DNA of 64,000 bases from UBA1479 sp963976055 (GCA_963976055.1 CAXBJB010000004.1:124001-188000); one strand, 5' to 3'; counted from the first letter of the stretch, positions 34,031-43,330 are shown. The notes: generated from the sequence alone by a model not told the origin. Program-made: numbers and translations.

Positions 34031-34885
34031 ATGGGCGCGGCATCCCCGCTCGACACCGTGCGCACCATCGCCGATCTGCGCGCCCGCATCGGCGGGTGGC
34101 GGAGTGCGGGCCAACGCATCGGCCTGGTGCCGACCATGGGCGCGCTGCACGCGGGCCATGTGTCGCTGGTCGAAAATTCGGTCGCTGCCTGCGACAAGAC
34201 GGTGGTGACCCTGTTCGTCAATCCGACGCAGTTCGGACCCCAGGAAGATTTCTCCGTCTATCCCCGGGACGAAGCCCGCGACGCGGCCCTGGTCGCCGCC
34301 GAGGGGGCGGACCTTCTGTTCGCGCCGGGCGTGGACGAGGTCTATCCCGGCGGCCATTCGACCAAGGTCCATGTCGGCGGACTGGGCGACGTGCTGGAGG
34401 GCGAATGCCGCCCCGGCTTCTTTACCGGCGTCGCCACGGTGGTGACCAAGCTTCTGCTGCAGGCCCTGCCCGACGAGGCGTTTTTCGGGGAAAAGGATTA
34501 TCAGCAGCTTCAGGTCATCAAGAAGCTGATCCGCGACCTGGACATTCCCGTCACGGCGACGGGCGTGGCGACCGTGCGCGAGACCGACGGCCTGGCCCTG
34601 TCGTCGCGCAATGCCTACCTGACCCCGGTTGAACGGGCGCAGGCGCCGGTGCTGCACGGCACCCTCGCCCAGGTCGCCGAGCAGGTCGGCCGTGGCGAGG
34701 ATCCCCGCGTTCAGGAGGAATGGGCCAAGGGGCAGTTGGAACGCGCCGGTTTCTGGCAGGTCGACTACGTCACCGTGCGCGATGCGATGACCCTGGAAGA
34801 AGTGCACGACGCCTCAAAGCCCGCCCGCGTTCTGGCCGCCGCCTGGCTGGGCAAGGCGCGGCTGATCGACAATGTGGCGGTGTGA
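34031..34885 (+). CDS. panC: Pantothenate synthetase
   Basis: 284 residues from ATG 34031, preceded by TAAGG; the frame is open upstream within panB. Family blocks: GLVPTMGALHAGHVSLV with the HxGH nucleotide loop, VTLFVNPTQFGPQEDF, FAPGVDEVYPGG, FFGEKDYQQLQVI and ETDGLALSSRNAYL. It joins pantoate and beta-alanine using ATP, the last step of pantothenate synthesis. Operon with panB. Confidence 0.98.
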   Translation: MGAASPLDTVRTIADLRARIGGWRSAGQRIGLVPTMGALHAGHVSLVENSVAACDKTVVTLFVNPTQFGPQEDFSVYPRDEARDAALVAAEGADLLFAPGVDEVYPGGHSTKVHVGGLGDVLEGECRPGFFTGVATVVTKLLLQALPDEAFFGEKDYQQLQVIKKLIRDLDIPVTATGVATVRETDGLALSSRNAYLTPVERAQAPVLHGTLAQVAEQVGRGEDPRVQEEWAKGQLERAGFWQVDYVTVRDAMTLEEVHDASKPARVLAAAWLGKARLIDNVAV

Positions 34886-34909
34886 CCCGGCGTTGCGGCC
34901 GGATCCGGA

Positions 34910-35440
34910 TTAACCTTCGTCCGCTTCGGCGACAAAGCCGAAGTGATAGGCGGAGATGATGTGCCGCACGCCGGCACCCTCGCCCCACAGCGGCAGATGG
35001 ACAAGTTCGAACGGCAGGTGGTCGTGTTCCGGCATGCTGACGATATGGCCTCGGACCATTTCAGGCCCGCCCGTGCGGGTGACGCGGGTGTATCGCTGGT
35101 GGACCGCCTCGCGCATGCTTGCGGGCTCGTAGGCGCTGACCCGCATGTTGGTCCCTTCGAAGCCCAGGGCGTCGGTCAGGCCGGTGCCCCAGAACCGATT
35201 GCGGAAATCGGCGCCGTCGTCGATCACATCCTTGACGGCGATGAAGGTCGCGATCTTGTACAGGGCCATCAGCCGGATCTGCCGCCATTCGGGGCGCCCG
35301 CCGTTTCGCGCTGCCAAGCCCTGCCAATAGCGGATGAGGTCCAGGCACACGGGCGACCGGCACAAGGTGATGTCGCCTTCCTGCCGTGCAACGGGAAACC
35401 CGGCCTCTTCGGAAGACCGGCCCAGGGAATTCTCGATCAT
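34910..35440 (-). CDS. PAS-domain protein (PAS_5 type)
   Basis: 176 residues when started at ATG 35440; the frame reaches to 35485, also possible. The pattern LIRYWQGLAARNGGRPEWRQIRL (split), then FRNRFWGTGLTDALGFEGTN and a final HLPLWGEGAGVRHIISAYHF is the alphaproteobacterial single-domain PAS_5 family. These proteins carry no output domain and their role is unknown. It is convergent with panC. Confidence 0.8.
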   Translation of the reverse strand: MIENSLGRSSEEAGFPVARQEGDITLCRSPVCLDLIRYWQGLAARNGGRPEWRQIRLMALYKIATFIAVKDVIDDGADFRNRFWGTGLTDALGFEGTNMRVSAYEPASMREAVHQRYTRVTRTGGPEMVRGHIVSMPEHDHLPFELVHLPLWGEGAGVRHIISAYHFGFVAEADEG

Positions 35441-35506
35441 CGGATTACTATAGTGTTTTTCCCGTCCAGTCGAAAGGGGGACCAATGGACAGGTTGTTTT
35501 CCCTGC

Positions 35507-36532
35507 CTACCCGGGGGTGCAGGCATAGGGCCAAGTGATCCGCGCGCCCCGGGGCACGGTCTCCCCACCCTGAACGATCACGGAGATGGAAACGGTCTTT
35601 TCCTCGCCGGGCAATGCTTTCATTACGGCGCTGTCGAAGGGCGGCGCGCCGCGCCACAGGGCCAGGGGGTCCATCCAGTGTCCGTCGAAAGGCACCACGC
35701 CGCGCCGTGTCACCGCGAAGCGGGGGTCGGCGGAGAACCAGGCGGCGAAATGGATCGCCGGGCGGCGTGCGAACTTGCCGCCGGGGGTGCCTGAATTCCC
35801 GGTGGGGCCCAGATCTTCGCCGCGTTTCACGCGCTGCCCCGGCGTCAACTTCGGAATCTCGTTGAAATGGGCGTACTGAGTATAGATCCATACCGGCAGC
35901 CCCGTTTCCTCGGGCGTGTGGCGCAGGGTCACTTCGATCCCCCGGTAGCTGTCGGCGCCCTCCAGGACCTGAAGCACCGTGCCATCGGCTACGGCCCGCA
36001 TGGGCTCTCCGAAGGGGGCGGGCATGTCGATCCCGCCGTGATAGGCGATGCGGTCGCGCTTGCCGGCGTAGTCGATGGCCCAACCTTCGTCGATGCCGCG
36101 GCATTCCAGGCCGTCGGGAAAACGGGGAATGAGCCCGGTCGGAAACAGGCCGCGACCGACGGCGGCCTCGCTATCGCAACGCCCGCCGCGCAGGATGGCG
36201 CAGCGCACGTCCTGGGGAATGGCGGGCGGGGGTATTTGGCCGTCCACGCCGGTCGGCATGCCGCCGCCCTGCATGCTGCCGGGTCCGCCGTCCGCGCCGG
36301 GTCCACCGAATCTGGCGCGCAGTTCGTTCAGACTCAGGTAACCGTCCTGGTTTGCGTCCATGCGCTTGAAACCCATGGGCTTGCGCTGCCATTCGTCGGC
36401 GCTGATACGGCCGTCGCCGTCGGCATCCATCTGGTGCATGAACTGGGAGGCCTTGTCCTGCGCCCAGGCCGGAACGGCACAGATGGACAACAGCCCCACG
36501 AGCAGGGTGGAACCGAGAAACACCGTTCGCAT
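35507..36532 (-). CDS. EF-hand / M23-peptidase-like secreted protein
   Basis: 341 residues from ATG 36532 with a signal peptide (MRTVFLGSTLLVGLLSICAV, cleavage after AWA). Two complete EF-hand loops follow: DADGDGRISADE and DANQDGYLSLNE. After a Gly/Pro linker comes an M23-like domain: AYHGGIDMPAPFGEPMRAVA with metal ligands His and Asp, and QYAHFNEIPKLTPGQRVKRG. In the final HxH motif the first His is Ala (PAIHFAAW), so the zinc set looks kept but one catalytic His is lost. It probably binds peptidoglycan in the periplasm in a calcium-dependent way; hydrolase activity is uncertain. Confidence 0.82.
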   Translation of the reverse strand: MRTVFLGSTLLVGLLSICAVPAWAQDKASQFMHQMDADGDGRISADEWQRKPMGFKRMDANQDGYLSLNELRARFGGPGADGGPGSMQGGGMPTGVDGQIPPPAIPQDVRCAILRGGRCDSEAAVGRGLFPTGLIPRFPDGLECRGIDEGWAIDYAGKRDRIAYHGGIDMPAPFGEPMRAVADGTVLQVLEGADSYRGIEVTLRHTPEETGLPVWIYTQYAHFNEIPKLTPGQRVKRGEDLGPTGNSGTPGGKFARRPAIHFAAWFSADPRFAVTRRGVVPFDGHWMDPLALWRGAPPFDSAVMKALPGEEKTVSISVIVQGGETVPRGARITWPYACTPG

Positions 36533-36652
36533 GGCCACATCTCCCGGAAAGACCAGATCGGAACAGAGCAGGCATTTAGGCATCAAGGAAAGGTGGCGGA
36601 AATATATCAAATCGGCGCGGGCGGCTTCAATATGACGATGCGCCCGCAGCAC

Positions 36653-37912
36653 CTATTGCCCGTAACGGGCGGCGGTCAGGCCGTCGACGGAAATTTCCGG
36701 CGTCCGGTCCAACACCAGGTCGGCGACCAGGCGCCCGGACCCGCAGGCCATGGTCCAGCCCAGCGTCCCATGGCCCGAGTTGATGAACAGGTTGTCGTAG
36801 ATCGTCGGCCCGATGACCGGCGTGCCGTCGGGGGTCATGGGGCGCAGGCCGGTCCAGCCCTCGGCCTTCGACACGTCGCCGCCCTTGGGGAACAGGTCGG
36901 TGACGACATGGCGCACGGTGTCCGTTGCGTGCGACCCCAGATGCTTGTCGTAGCCGATGACCTCCGCCTGTCCGGCGACCCGGATGCGCCCACCCAGGCG
37001 GGTGATCGCGACCTTATGGGTCTCGTCCATGATGGTCGATTGGGGGGCGGCGTCCGGATCGGTGACGGGCAGGGTGATGGAATAGCCCTTGATCGGATAA
37101 ATCGGCACCTTGATGCCGACGGACTTCAGGACAATCGGCGCATAGGGGCCCAGCGCGCAGACGTAGCGGTCGGCGACCTCGCGCCCGTCCGTGGTATCGA
37201 CGCCGGCGATCCGCATGCGGTCTGGGGAAAGGCCTTGGATGGTCACTCCATAGCGGAAGGTCACGCCCAGTTTGGCGGCTTCCTCGGCAAGCGCCAGGGT
37301 GAACATGCGGCAGTCGCCGGTGCGGTCGGCGGTCATGCGCAGGCCGCCGACGAACTTGTCCGCGACATGGGCAAGGCCCGGTTCGGCGGCGATGCAGCCG
37401 TCGCGGTCGAGAATTTCGAAGGGCGAGCCGAACTCGGCCAGGACCTCCCGGTCGGCGGCGGAGGCCGTGACCTGCTTGTCCGTGCGGAACAGTTGCAGGG
37501 TGCCCATCTCGCGCTGGTCGAACCGCAGGCCCGGCAGGTCGGCCATCAGATCGGTCAGGGCGTCGCGGCTGTAGTTGGAGACGCGCACCATGCGGCTTTT
37601 GTTGATGCGGTAGTCGCGCGCGTTGCAGTTCATGATCAAGCGCGTGCACCATCCCCACATGGTCGGGCTGATCAGCGGATGCAGGATCAGGGGCCGGTAC
37701 TTCATCAGGATCCATTTGATGGCCTTGCGCGGCACCCCCGGCGCCGCCCAGGGTGAGGTCATGCCGTAGGACAGTTCGCCCGCGTTGGCGAAACTGGTTT
37801 CCATGCCGGGGCCGGGCTGGCGGTCGAGCACCAGCACCTCAGCCCCCTGGCGGGCCAGATAGTAGGCCGTGGTGACGCCGATGACGCCGGCACCCAGGAC
37901 GATGACCCTCAT
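36653..37912 (-). CDS. dadA: D-amino acid dehydrogenase, small subunit type
   Basis: 419 residues. The FAD loop is VIVLGAGVIGVTTAYYLARQ, and the family blocks SYGMTSPWAAPGVP, KWILMKYRPLILHP, GDCRMFTLALAEEAAKLGV and FINSGHGTLGWTMACGSGRLVADL (split) are present. It oxidises D-amino acids such as D-alanine at the membrane. No alanine racemase gene is near. It stands alone, 120 bases downstream of the EF-hand gene start, same strand. Confidence 0.95.
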   Translation of the reverse strand: MRVIVLGAGVIGVTTAYYLARQGAEVLVLDRQPGPGMETSFANAGELSYGMTSPWAAPGVPRKAIKWILMKYRPLILHPLISPTMWGWCTRLIMNCNARDYRINKSRMVRVSNYSRDALTDLMADLPGLRFDQREMGTLQLFRTDKQVTASAADREVLAEFGSPFEILDRDGCIAAEPGLAHVADKFVGGLRMTADRTGDCRMFTLALAEEAAKLGVTFRYGVTIQGLSPDRMRIAGVDTTDGREVADRYVCALGPYAPIVLKSVGIKVPIYPIKGYSITLPVTDPDAAPQSTIMDETHKVAITRLGGRIRVAGQAEVIGYDKHLGSHATDTVRHVVTDLFPKGGDVSKAEGWTGLRPMTPDGTPVIGPTIYDNLFINSGHGTLGWTMACGSGRLVADLVLDRTPEISVDGLTAARYGQ

Positions 37913-38028
37913 GGTGGTGACCCCTGCCTCTACCGTTCAAGCACGATGATTAGCCGCCGTCGCCCGGACATCATACGGCCAACGCTATTGTTTTTCCGGC
38001 GCCAGGTCCATCGGCGGCGTCCGGGGGG

Positions 38029-39228
38029 TCAGGCGTAATGGGCGGCGATGGCGCGGCGCATGATCAGGCACAAGGGCAGGGGCAGCAGGATGGTCGCCGC
38101 CATGGCCAGCATGGCCGAGGTCAGGCCGTAGGTGTCGCCGACGAAGCCGAAGGCCATGGGCCCCAGGATCATCGAGGCCGTGGCGATGGAATAGATCACG
38201 GCGAACCCGCGGGCCTGGCGCTCGGGCTCGATCAGGTCACCCACGGCGCCGTAGGTGACGGAGGAGCTGCCCTGCAGCACCATGCCCAGCACCGGCAGCA
38301 GGAAATAGGCCGGCAGCGTCGGTAGCAGCAAGACGGCGACGATGCCCAGGGCGGTCATGATCTCGACTAACACCAGGGAGCGGACGGCACCCAGCTTTTC
38401 CGCCAGGAACCCGCAGCCGAACTTGCCGAAGGCGCCGCCGGCAAGGGTCAACACCACGGCGAAGGCGCCGAGCGCCGTCGGCACCTCCTTTTCGATCATC
38501 AGGAAGGCGACGAAGGTCAGGAATCCGCCCTGCACCACCGTATCCAGCAGCACGATGGCGCAAAGTGCGGCGAAAGCCCCCTTGTCGCGGATGCCCCAGC
38601 CGCCCAGAAGGCCCTGGCCGCCGGTTCCTTCGGTGGGTTTCGGGCCCATGCCCGCGCCGGCGCGGCCCAGCACGGCGAAGATGACCAGCCCCGCCGCCAT
38701 GGCCGCGGCGCCGAAGGCCAGCGTCATGTCCTGCCAGGCAACGCCCGCGCCGATCGACACGGTGAACAGCCCGGCGAAGGTCAGCTTGCCCACGTCGCCG
38801 AAGGAATTGTAGGTGCCCAGCGCCGCGCGCCGGCCCTGGTTGCCGAACACGGTGCTGACCAGGGTGGAACACAACGTATGCTGGAACCCGCCGCCGATCC
38901 CGGCAAACAGCAGGACGACGACCACGGCCGTGAAGCCGTCGGCCCAGGCCAGGGCGATGTAGCCCGCCCCCGCGGCGAGCAGACCGAAGGCGATGGGAAT
39001 GCGTTCGCCGATGCGTTCCGACAGCATGCCCGACGGCAGTTCGAAGGCCGTCATGGCGGCGCGGTTGGCGGCGCGGATGATGCCGACCTGGGCATAGGTC
39101 AGGCCGAACGACTGCGCCAGCACGGGCAGCAGGACATACAGCAGGTCGGTCAGGCCGTCCTGCAGGCTGTGCGCCGCGCAGCAGGATGCCAGGGTCGCGC
39201 GGCGGCGGGTCTTTTCCTTATTTTCCAT
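38029..39228 (-). CDS. MFS transporter
   Basis: 399 residues from ATG 39228 (MENKEKTRRRATLASCCAAH); the frame continues upstream within the lactonase gene as a shadow. Twelve hydrophobic segments can be traced, with the helix 2-3 loop GMLSERIGERIPIAFG (degenerate DRxGRR). Similar in outline to the drug or small-molecule efflux carriers. It overlaps the end of the lactonase gene upstream by 11 bases, so the carrier and the two lactonases form one operon. Confidence 0.88.
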   Translation of the reverse strand: MENKEKTRRRATLASCCAAHSLQDGLTDLLYVLLPVLAQSFGLTYAQVGIIRAANRAAMTAFELPSGMLSERIGERIPIAFGLLAAGAGYIALAWADGFTAVVVVLLFAGIGGGFQHTLCSTLVSTVFGNQGRRAALGTYNSFGDVGKLTFAGLFTVSIGAGVAWQDMTLAFGAAAMAAGLVIFAVLGRAGAGMGPKPTEGTGGQGLLGGWGIRDKGAFAALCAIVLLDTVVQGGFLTFVAFLMIEKEVPTALGAFAVVLTLAGGAFGKFGCGFLAEKLGAVRSLVLVEIMTALGIVAVLLLPTLPAYFLLPVLGMVLQGSSSVTYGAVGDLIEPERQARGFAVIYSIATASMILGPMAFGFVGDTYGLTSAMLAMAATILLPLPLCLIMRRAIAAHYA

Positions 39229-40018
39229 GGGGCGGAAGGTCCAGACGCGCGACGATGCCCCGAAGGTCATCCGACGGCGCCGGATAGCGGTCCATGACGC
39301 GGGGGTCGTGGCCGGGGATGACATGGTCCGGGCCGTCGGCCAGGCGGGCGACCTTTTTGTGGCCTTCCAGCATGTCGCCGATATGCACCACCGTGGGGTA
39401 GGGGTTGCGGTCCAGCCAGTTGGCGTAGAGGTGCATGGCATCCGACGCCAGCACGACCCAGCCGCGTTCCGTCCAGGCCCGCACGAACATCATGCCCTGG
39501 GTATGGCCGCCGACGCGGTGCAGAGTCAGGCCGGGGAACAGTTCTTCGTCGCCGTCGTGGAACTCGACCCGGTCCTTGTACAGTTCGCGCACGAGGCCGC
39601 AGACGTCTTCGATGTCGTAGGAATGGCGCAGCGTCGGGTAGCGCATGTAGCGCCCGGTGGCGAAGGCCATTTCCCGGTCCTGGATGTGGAAGGTCGCATT
39701 GGGAAAGCGGCCCAGGTTGCCGCCGTGGTCGTAATGCATGTGGGTGATGACGACATCCGTGACCTCGGCCGCGTCGATGCCGACCAACTGCAAACTGTCG
39801 ACCGGGCAGCGGTGCCAGTCGCGGCTCCGGCTTTCGGCGGCTTCCTTGGTGAAGCCCGTATCGACGACGACCGTGTGGTTTTCCGACATGCAGGCCCAAA
39901 CGTAATAGTCAATGGGATAGGGCGCGTCGTGGGGGTCGGGCGGCTGCATGAAATTGCGCGCCGCCGTCCGCACATGGGTGCCGTACTTGATGGCGTACAA
40001 CTTGTAGGTCTCGGTCAT
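39218..40018 (-). CDS. N-acyl-homoserine-lactonase-like metallo-beta-lactamase-fold hydrolase (copy 1)
   Basis: 266 residues from ATG 40018, with GTGAGGG 8 bases upstream. The metal site is seen as THMHYDHGG near residue 112, with Asp/His partners downstream (LHRVGGHTQGMMFV, VLASDAMHLYANW). The start TETYKLYAIKYGTHVRTAA and the whole order match the AttM/AiiB type of lactonases. Homoserine lactone or another lactone is the likely substrate. It is the second of two tandem copies; the MFS gene overlaps its end. Confidence 0.88.
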   Translation of the reverse strand: MTETYKLYAIKYGTHVRTAARNFMQPPDPHDAPYPIDYYVWACMSENHTVVVDTGFTKEAAESRSRDWHRCPVDSLQLVGIDAAEVTDVVITHMHYDHGGNLGRFPNATFHIQDREMAFATGRYMRYPTLRHSYDIEDVCGLVRELYKDRVEFHDGDEELFPGLTLHRVGGHTQGMMFVRAWTERGWVVLASDAMHLYANWLDRNPYPTVVHIGDMLEGHKKVARLADGPDHVIPGHDPRVMDRYPAPSDDLRGIVARLDLPPHGK

Positions 40019-40029
40019 GGACGCGGCCC

Positions 40030-40851
40030 TCACGCCGGTGTCGGCATCGACGGGGCGATATCGACCCGCACCACGATGCCTTCAAGATCGGCGGAGGGTG
40101 CCGGATACATCTCCATCACCAGGGGGTCGTGGCCGGGCACCACGTGGTCCGGGCTGTCGGCCAGGCGGGCAACCTTCCTGTGGCCTTCCAGCATGTCGCC
40201 GATGTGCAGCACCGTGGGGAACGGGTTCTTGTGCCGCCAGTTGGCGAACAGATGCATGGCGTCGGACGCCAGCACGACCCAGCCGCGTTCGGTCCAGGCG
40301 CGCACGAACTGCATGCCCTGGGTATGACCGCCGACATGATGCAGGGTCAGGCCGGGAAACAGTTCCGCGTCGCCGTCGTGGAAATCGACCCGGTCCTTGT
40401 ACAGTTCGCGCAGCAGCAGGCAGACATCGTCCGGGTCGAAGGAATTGCGCAGCACCGGATAACGCATGTAGCGCCCGGTGATGTAGGCCATTTCCCGGTC
40501 CTGGATGTGAAAGGTCGCCTTGGGAAACTTGTCGAAGTTGCCGCCGTGGTCGTAATGCATATGGGTGATCACGACATCCGTGACCTCGGCCGGGTCGACA
40601 CCGATCAGCTTCAAACTGTCCACCGGGCAGCGGAACATGGTGCGCCCGCGCCCGCAGCCGGATTTCTCGTTGAAGCCGGTGTCGATGACCACGGTGCGGT
40701 TTTCGGAAACACAGGCCCAGACGAAATAATCGATGGGATAGGGCGCGTCGTGGGGGTCGGGCGGCTGCATGAAGTTCTGGGACTGCGGGCGGGGATCGTG
40801 GGTGCCATACTTGATGGCGTACAGCTTGTAGGTCTCGGCGGGGTCGGTCAT
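40030..40851 (-). CDS. N-acyl-homoserine-lactonase-like metallo-beta-lactamase-fold hydrolase (copy 2)
   Basis: 273 residues from ATG 40851; earlier in-frame starts up to 40905 are possible. The sequence is nearly the same as copy 1 through most of its length: ETYKLYAIKYGTHDPRPQSQ, NFMQPPDPHDAPYPIDYFVW, THMHYDHGGNFDKF, GLTLHHVGGHTQGMQF. Differences are mainly at surface positions and at the C-terminus (PSMPTPA). It is the first gene of the three-gene operon. The stop and the next start are 11 bases apart. Confidence 0.88.
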   Translation of the reverse strand: MTDPAETYKLYAIKYGTHDPRPQSQNFMQPPDPHDAPYPIDYFVWACVSENRTVVIDTGFNEKSGCGRGRTMFRCPVDSLKLIGVDPAEVTDVVITHMHYDHGGNFDKFPKATFHIQDREMAYITGRYMRYPVLRNSFDPDDVCLLLRELYKDRVDFHDGDAELFPGLTLHHVGGHTQGMQFVRAWTERGWVVLASDAMHLFANWRHKNPFPTVLHIGDMLEGHRKVARLADSPDHVVPGHDPLVMEMYPAPSADLEGIVVRVDIAPSMPTPA

Positions 40852-40980
40852 TTTTTGATGTCTCCTCTTGATGGGAAGCCTAGGCTGGGTCCCTGAGCCT
40901 CGCAAGCCCTCACCGCTGGCGCCGCGTTCTCTTGATGCAGGTCAATAGCGGTTCGCCCCGGACGGTGCTAAAGTCCGGAT

Positions 40981-41184
40981 ATGGATACAAATGAACTTCT
41001 CGCCGCCATCAACATGGCGATGACCGAAATGGAAGAACAGCCGGAGGACCTGCACGAGGTTCACATGCGGCTTCTGGAGCTTCTCGATCAGTTGCGCGCC
41101 ACGGGCGCGGAGTTGCCGTCGGATCTGGTCGATCTGGAACGACGCTTGGCCGAGGATGTCGAGGGCATCGCGCCCAAGAGGTAA
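40981..41184 (+). CDS. Small helical uncharacterised protein (67 aa)
   Basis: MDTNELLAAINMAMTEMEEQ, then EDLHEVHMRLLELLDQLRAT and DLVDLERRLAEDVEGIAP: an acidic, leucine-rich protein that should form two or three amphipathic helices. No signal, no Cys. I do not recognise a family. It is divergent from the lactonase operon (129 bases between starts) and ends 31 bases before the convergent phosphoribosyltransferase gene. Confidence 0.6.
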   Translation: MDTNELLAAINMAMTEMEEQPEDLHEVHMRLLELLDQLRATGAELPSDLVDLERRLAEDVEGIAPKR

Positions 41185-41215
41185 CGGCGGCCTGATTCTC
41201 GGCAGGGTTTTCCTT

Positions 41216-41755
41216 TTAGGATGTTTCCCGCCCGGCCAGCGGCGGGGCATAGGCAAGCGTCCCGTCCCGGGCTTCCGTATCCCAGGGAAAATGCACCCAG
41301 GTATCCTGCGCCACCTCGTGAATGAAGATGTCCGGCAGGTCGCGGGCGGCGGGCTTGGCATAGAGCGTGACGAACAGGGCGTCCGGCAACAGGTCCCGTG
41401 CCGCCCGTGCCGTCGCCCCCGTATCCACCAGATCGTCGACCAGCAGCCAGCCCGCCCCCTTGTCGACGGCGGCGGCCTCCGGCGTCTTGAGCAGGTGCAC
41501 CCGGCCTTGGGTTTTAACATCATAGCTGGCGATGGCCAGGGTATCGATCAGGCGGATGCCCATTTCGCGGGCCAGCACGGCGGCCGGCACCATGCCGCCC
41601 CGGGTGATCGCGACGATGCCCTTCCACGGGCTCGCCCAGCTGCCGGGGGGCGGCGTGCTCAGCAGGCGGCCGGCAAGGGCGCGCGAATCCGCATGGACTT
41701 CGGCCCAGGTGACGATGCGTTCAGGGGGGCGTTCCGGCGGCGAGGGGACTGTCAT
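41216..41755 (-). CDS. gpt: Xanthine/guanine phosphoribosyltransferase
   Basis: 179 residues from ATG 41755; a TTG at 41791 is the only other in-frame start and has no better signal. The PRPP-binding loop reads LLVDDLVDTGATARAARDLL, preceded by IVAITRGGMVPAAVLAREMG. The order and length suit the Gpt group that salvages xanthine and guanine. The C-terminal YAPPLAGRETS is usual. Stands alone. Confidence 0.9.
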   Translation of the reverse strand: MTVPSPPERPPERIVTWAEVHADSRALAGRLLSTPPPGSWASPWKGIVAITRGGMVPAAVLAREMGIRLIDTLAIASYDVKTQGRVHLLKTPEAAAVDKGAGWLLVDDLVDTGATARAARDLLPDALFVTLYAKPAARDLPDIFIHEVAQDTWVHFPWDTEARDGTLAYAPPLAGRETS

Positions 41756-41825
41756 GGCGGGAATATTAACGGGGCCGCCGGCATTTCCCAAGGGTGGAGG
41801 TTCCCGAAAACGGGGCCCCAGAAAC

Positions 41826-41855
41826 GGAAAAACCGGCGCCCACGCTGACGCCGGT
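41826..41855 (-). terminator. Rho-independent terminator of the OmpA-like lipoprotein gene
   Basis: On the minus strand ACCGGCG (41855-41849) pairs with CGCCGGT (41838-41832) around a 10-base loop, followed by TTTTTCC. It lies 28 bases behind the stop of the gene ending at 41884. Confidence 0.8.
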
Positions 41856-41883
41856 TATCCGGATTTGCAGTGAATGTCGTGGT

Positions 41884-43062
41884 TTAACGAACGTACAAGT
41901 GAACTTCGTTTGTCTTGGCGGCCGCCAGGGTCTTGGCGGACACTGCCACCCGCGTCGGCGGCAGGCCCATTTCGACCAGTGAGCGCTTGACGTCTTCGGC
42001 GTGGCGCTTAGCCTTGTTCGTGTTGATCGCGACGCGCGCGGCGCCACCGGCCGAGGGTGCCACCGCAACCAGGTCGAACACCGCGGCCGGATGGGTTTCA
42101 AGGGCGCGACTGACGGCCGTGTATAGGGCCTGCTGATAGGGCACGTTCGGCCGGTCGAAGCGGATCACCACCAGAGGGCGGCGGCCCGTCGTATCGGCGG
42201 GGGCGGCAACCTGGCTGGCGCTCGGGCCGCGGCCGGTGACGGCGGCGTCGAGCAGCGACGAGCCGAGCGATTCGCCCTGGCGGATGCCGGCCGAAATCTG
42301 CACCAGATTGCGCTGTTCGGCGCCGATCCAGGTCGACTGGCGGCGCACGTCCTCGGTCACTTCGCGGTGCAGGCGGTCGATCAGAACGACGGTCTGGTCG
42401 ACCTCGTCCTCGAGAATGGCAAGCTGGCGGTGGTCCTCGTCGACGGCGCCGGACACCTTGAAGGCGGCGCGTACGCTTTCCGTGAGGAACGAGGCCAGGG
42501 TGGAATCGCTGGCCACGCCGGTGGACAGCTTGTTCATTTCGCCGATGTCCTGGCTGAGGCGGTTGAGGTCCTGCTGCGCCGTGTTGAACTGCTGCACCAG
42601 CACCGGGTTACCGCGGGTCGTGCCGACCTGCAGGCGCGATTTAACGGCGGCGATGGTGCCGTGGTACTGCTGCGAACTTTCGACGATGCGCGAGCGCACG
42701 GACTGAAGCTGTTCGTTGTGTTGCAGGATCGAGCTTTGCAGCTTCTGCAACTCATCGCGCAGTTCCTGGACCTTCTTACCGACGAAGGTGCCGGTCGCGT
42801 CGCCCGGCGTCACGCCGGTCGGCACGAACTTGGTCGAACCCAGGGCAGGCTGATTGGCGGCCAAAACGGCCGTCTGCTGCGATGCGGCGTCTTGCGCGCT
42901 CGCCGTCTGCGGCGACGCCGCTTCCGGTTGCGCGGTCTCTGTCGTTGTTTTGGCAGAAGGCTCGGATGCGCTCAGCGAGGGCCACAGGTCCTCGTCGAAC
43001 GAACATGCCCCCGTGAAAATCACGGCCCCCGCCAAAAGAACTCTCAGTTTCGGAAAACCCAT
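41884..43062 (-). CDS. Lipoprotein with coiled coil and OmpA-like C-terminus
   Basis: 392 residues from ATG 43062, chosen because a lipoprotein signal follows at once (LRVLLAGAVIFTGAC, lipid-bearing Cys near residue 20). Next comes a Thr/Ser/Ala-rich low-complexity linker, a long coiled coil (VGKKVQELRDELQKLQSSI and on to about residue 290), and a C-terminal domain of about 90 residues (PLVVIRFDRPNVPYQQALYT ... KAKRHAEDVKRSLVEMGLP ... VHLYVR) with the beta-alpha-beta order of OmpA/Pal. The classic NxxLSxxRAxxV box is altered to NTNKAKRHAEDV. It may link outer membrane and cell wall. Role unknown. Confidence 0.75.
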   Translation of the reverse strand: MGFPKLRVLLAGAVIFTGACSFDEDLWPSLSASEPSAKTTTETAQPEAASPQTASAQDAASQQTAVLAANQPALGSTKFVPTGVTPGDATGTFVGKKVQELRDELQKLQSSILQHNEQLQSVRSRIVESSQQYHGTIAAVKSRLQVGTTRGNPVLVQQFNTAQQDLNRLSQDIGEMNKLSTGVASDSTLASFLTESVRAAFKVSGAVDEDHRQLAILEDEVDQTVVLIDRLHREVTEDVRRQSTWIGAEQRNLVQISAGIRQGESLGSSLLDAAVTGRGPSASQVAAPADTTGRRPLVVIRFDRPNVPYQQALYTAVSRALETHPAAVFDLVAVAPSAGGAARVAINTNKAKRHAEDVKRSLVEMGLPPTRVAVSAKTLAAAKTNEVHLYVR

Positions 43063-43330
43063 CTCGTCCGCGAGCCCTTGGTTCTTCTCCGATAACAAAC
43101 CGGAGTTGTTTTTAAATCCCCAGCGGGTATGTACGAAAACATACCCCACCCCTCAGTTTCCGGGCGAGTGTACTCAATGGCCCGGAGCACCACAAGTTCC
43201 TATTTTAATACGAAGATTCGGCGTTTGACGACCTTTAATCCGGGACGCCTCCTAGCGCTTGCAAACGGAGAAGTGCTGGAGTAGTGTCCGGCTCCTTCCT
43301 GACGGGGGCCCCTTGGGGGTCCAGTCACAA

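Noticed and set aside
35867..37756. 629-codon plus-strand frame
   Set aside because: Runs opposite both the EF-hand/M23 gene and dadA; typical high-GC antisense frame.
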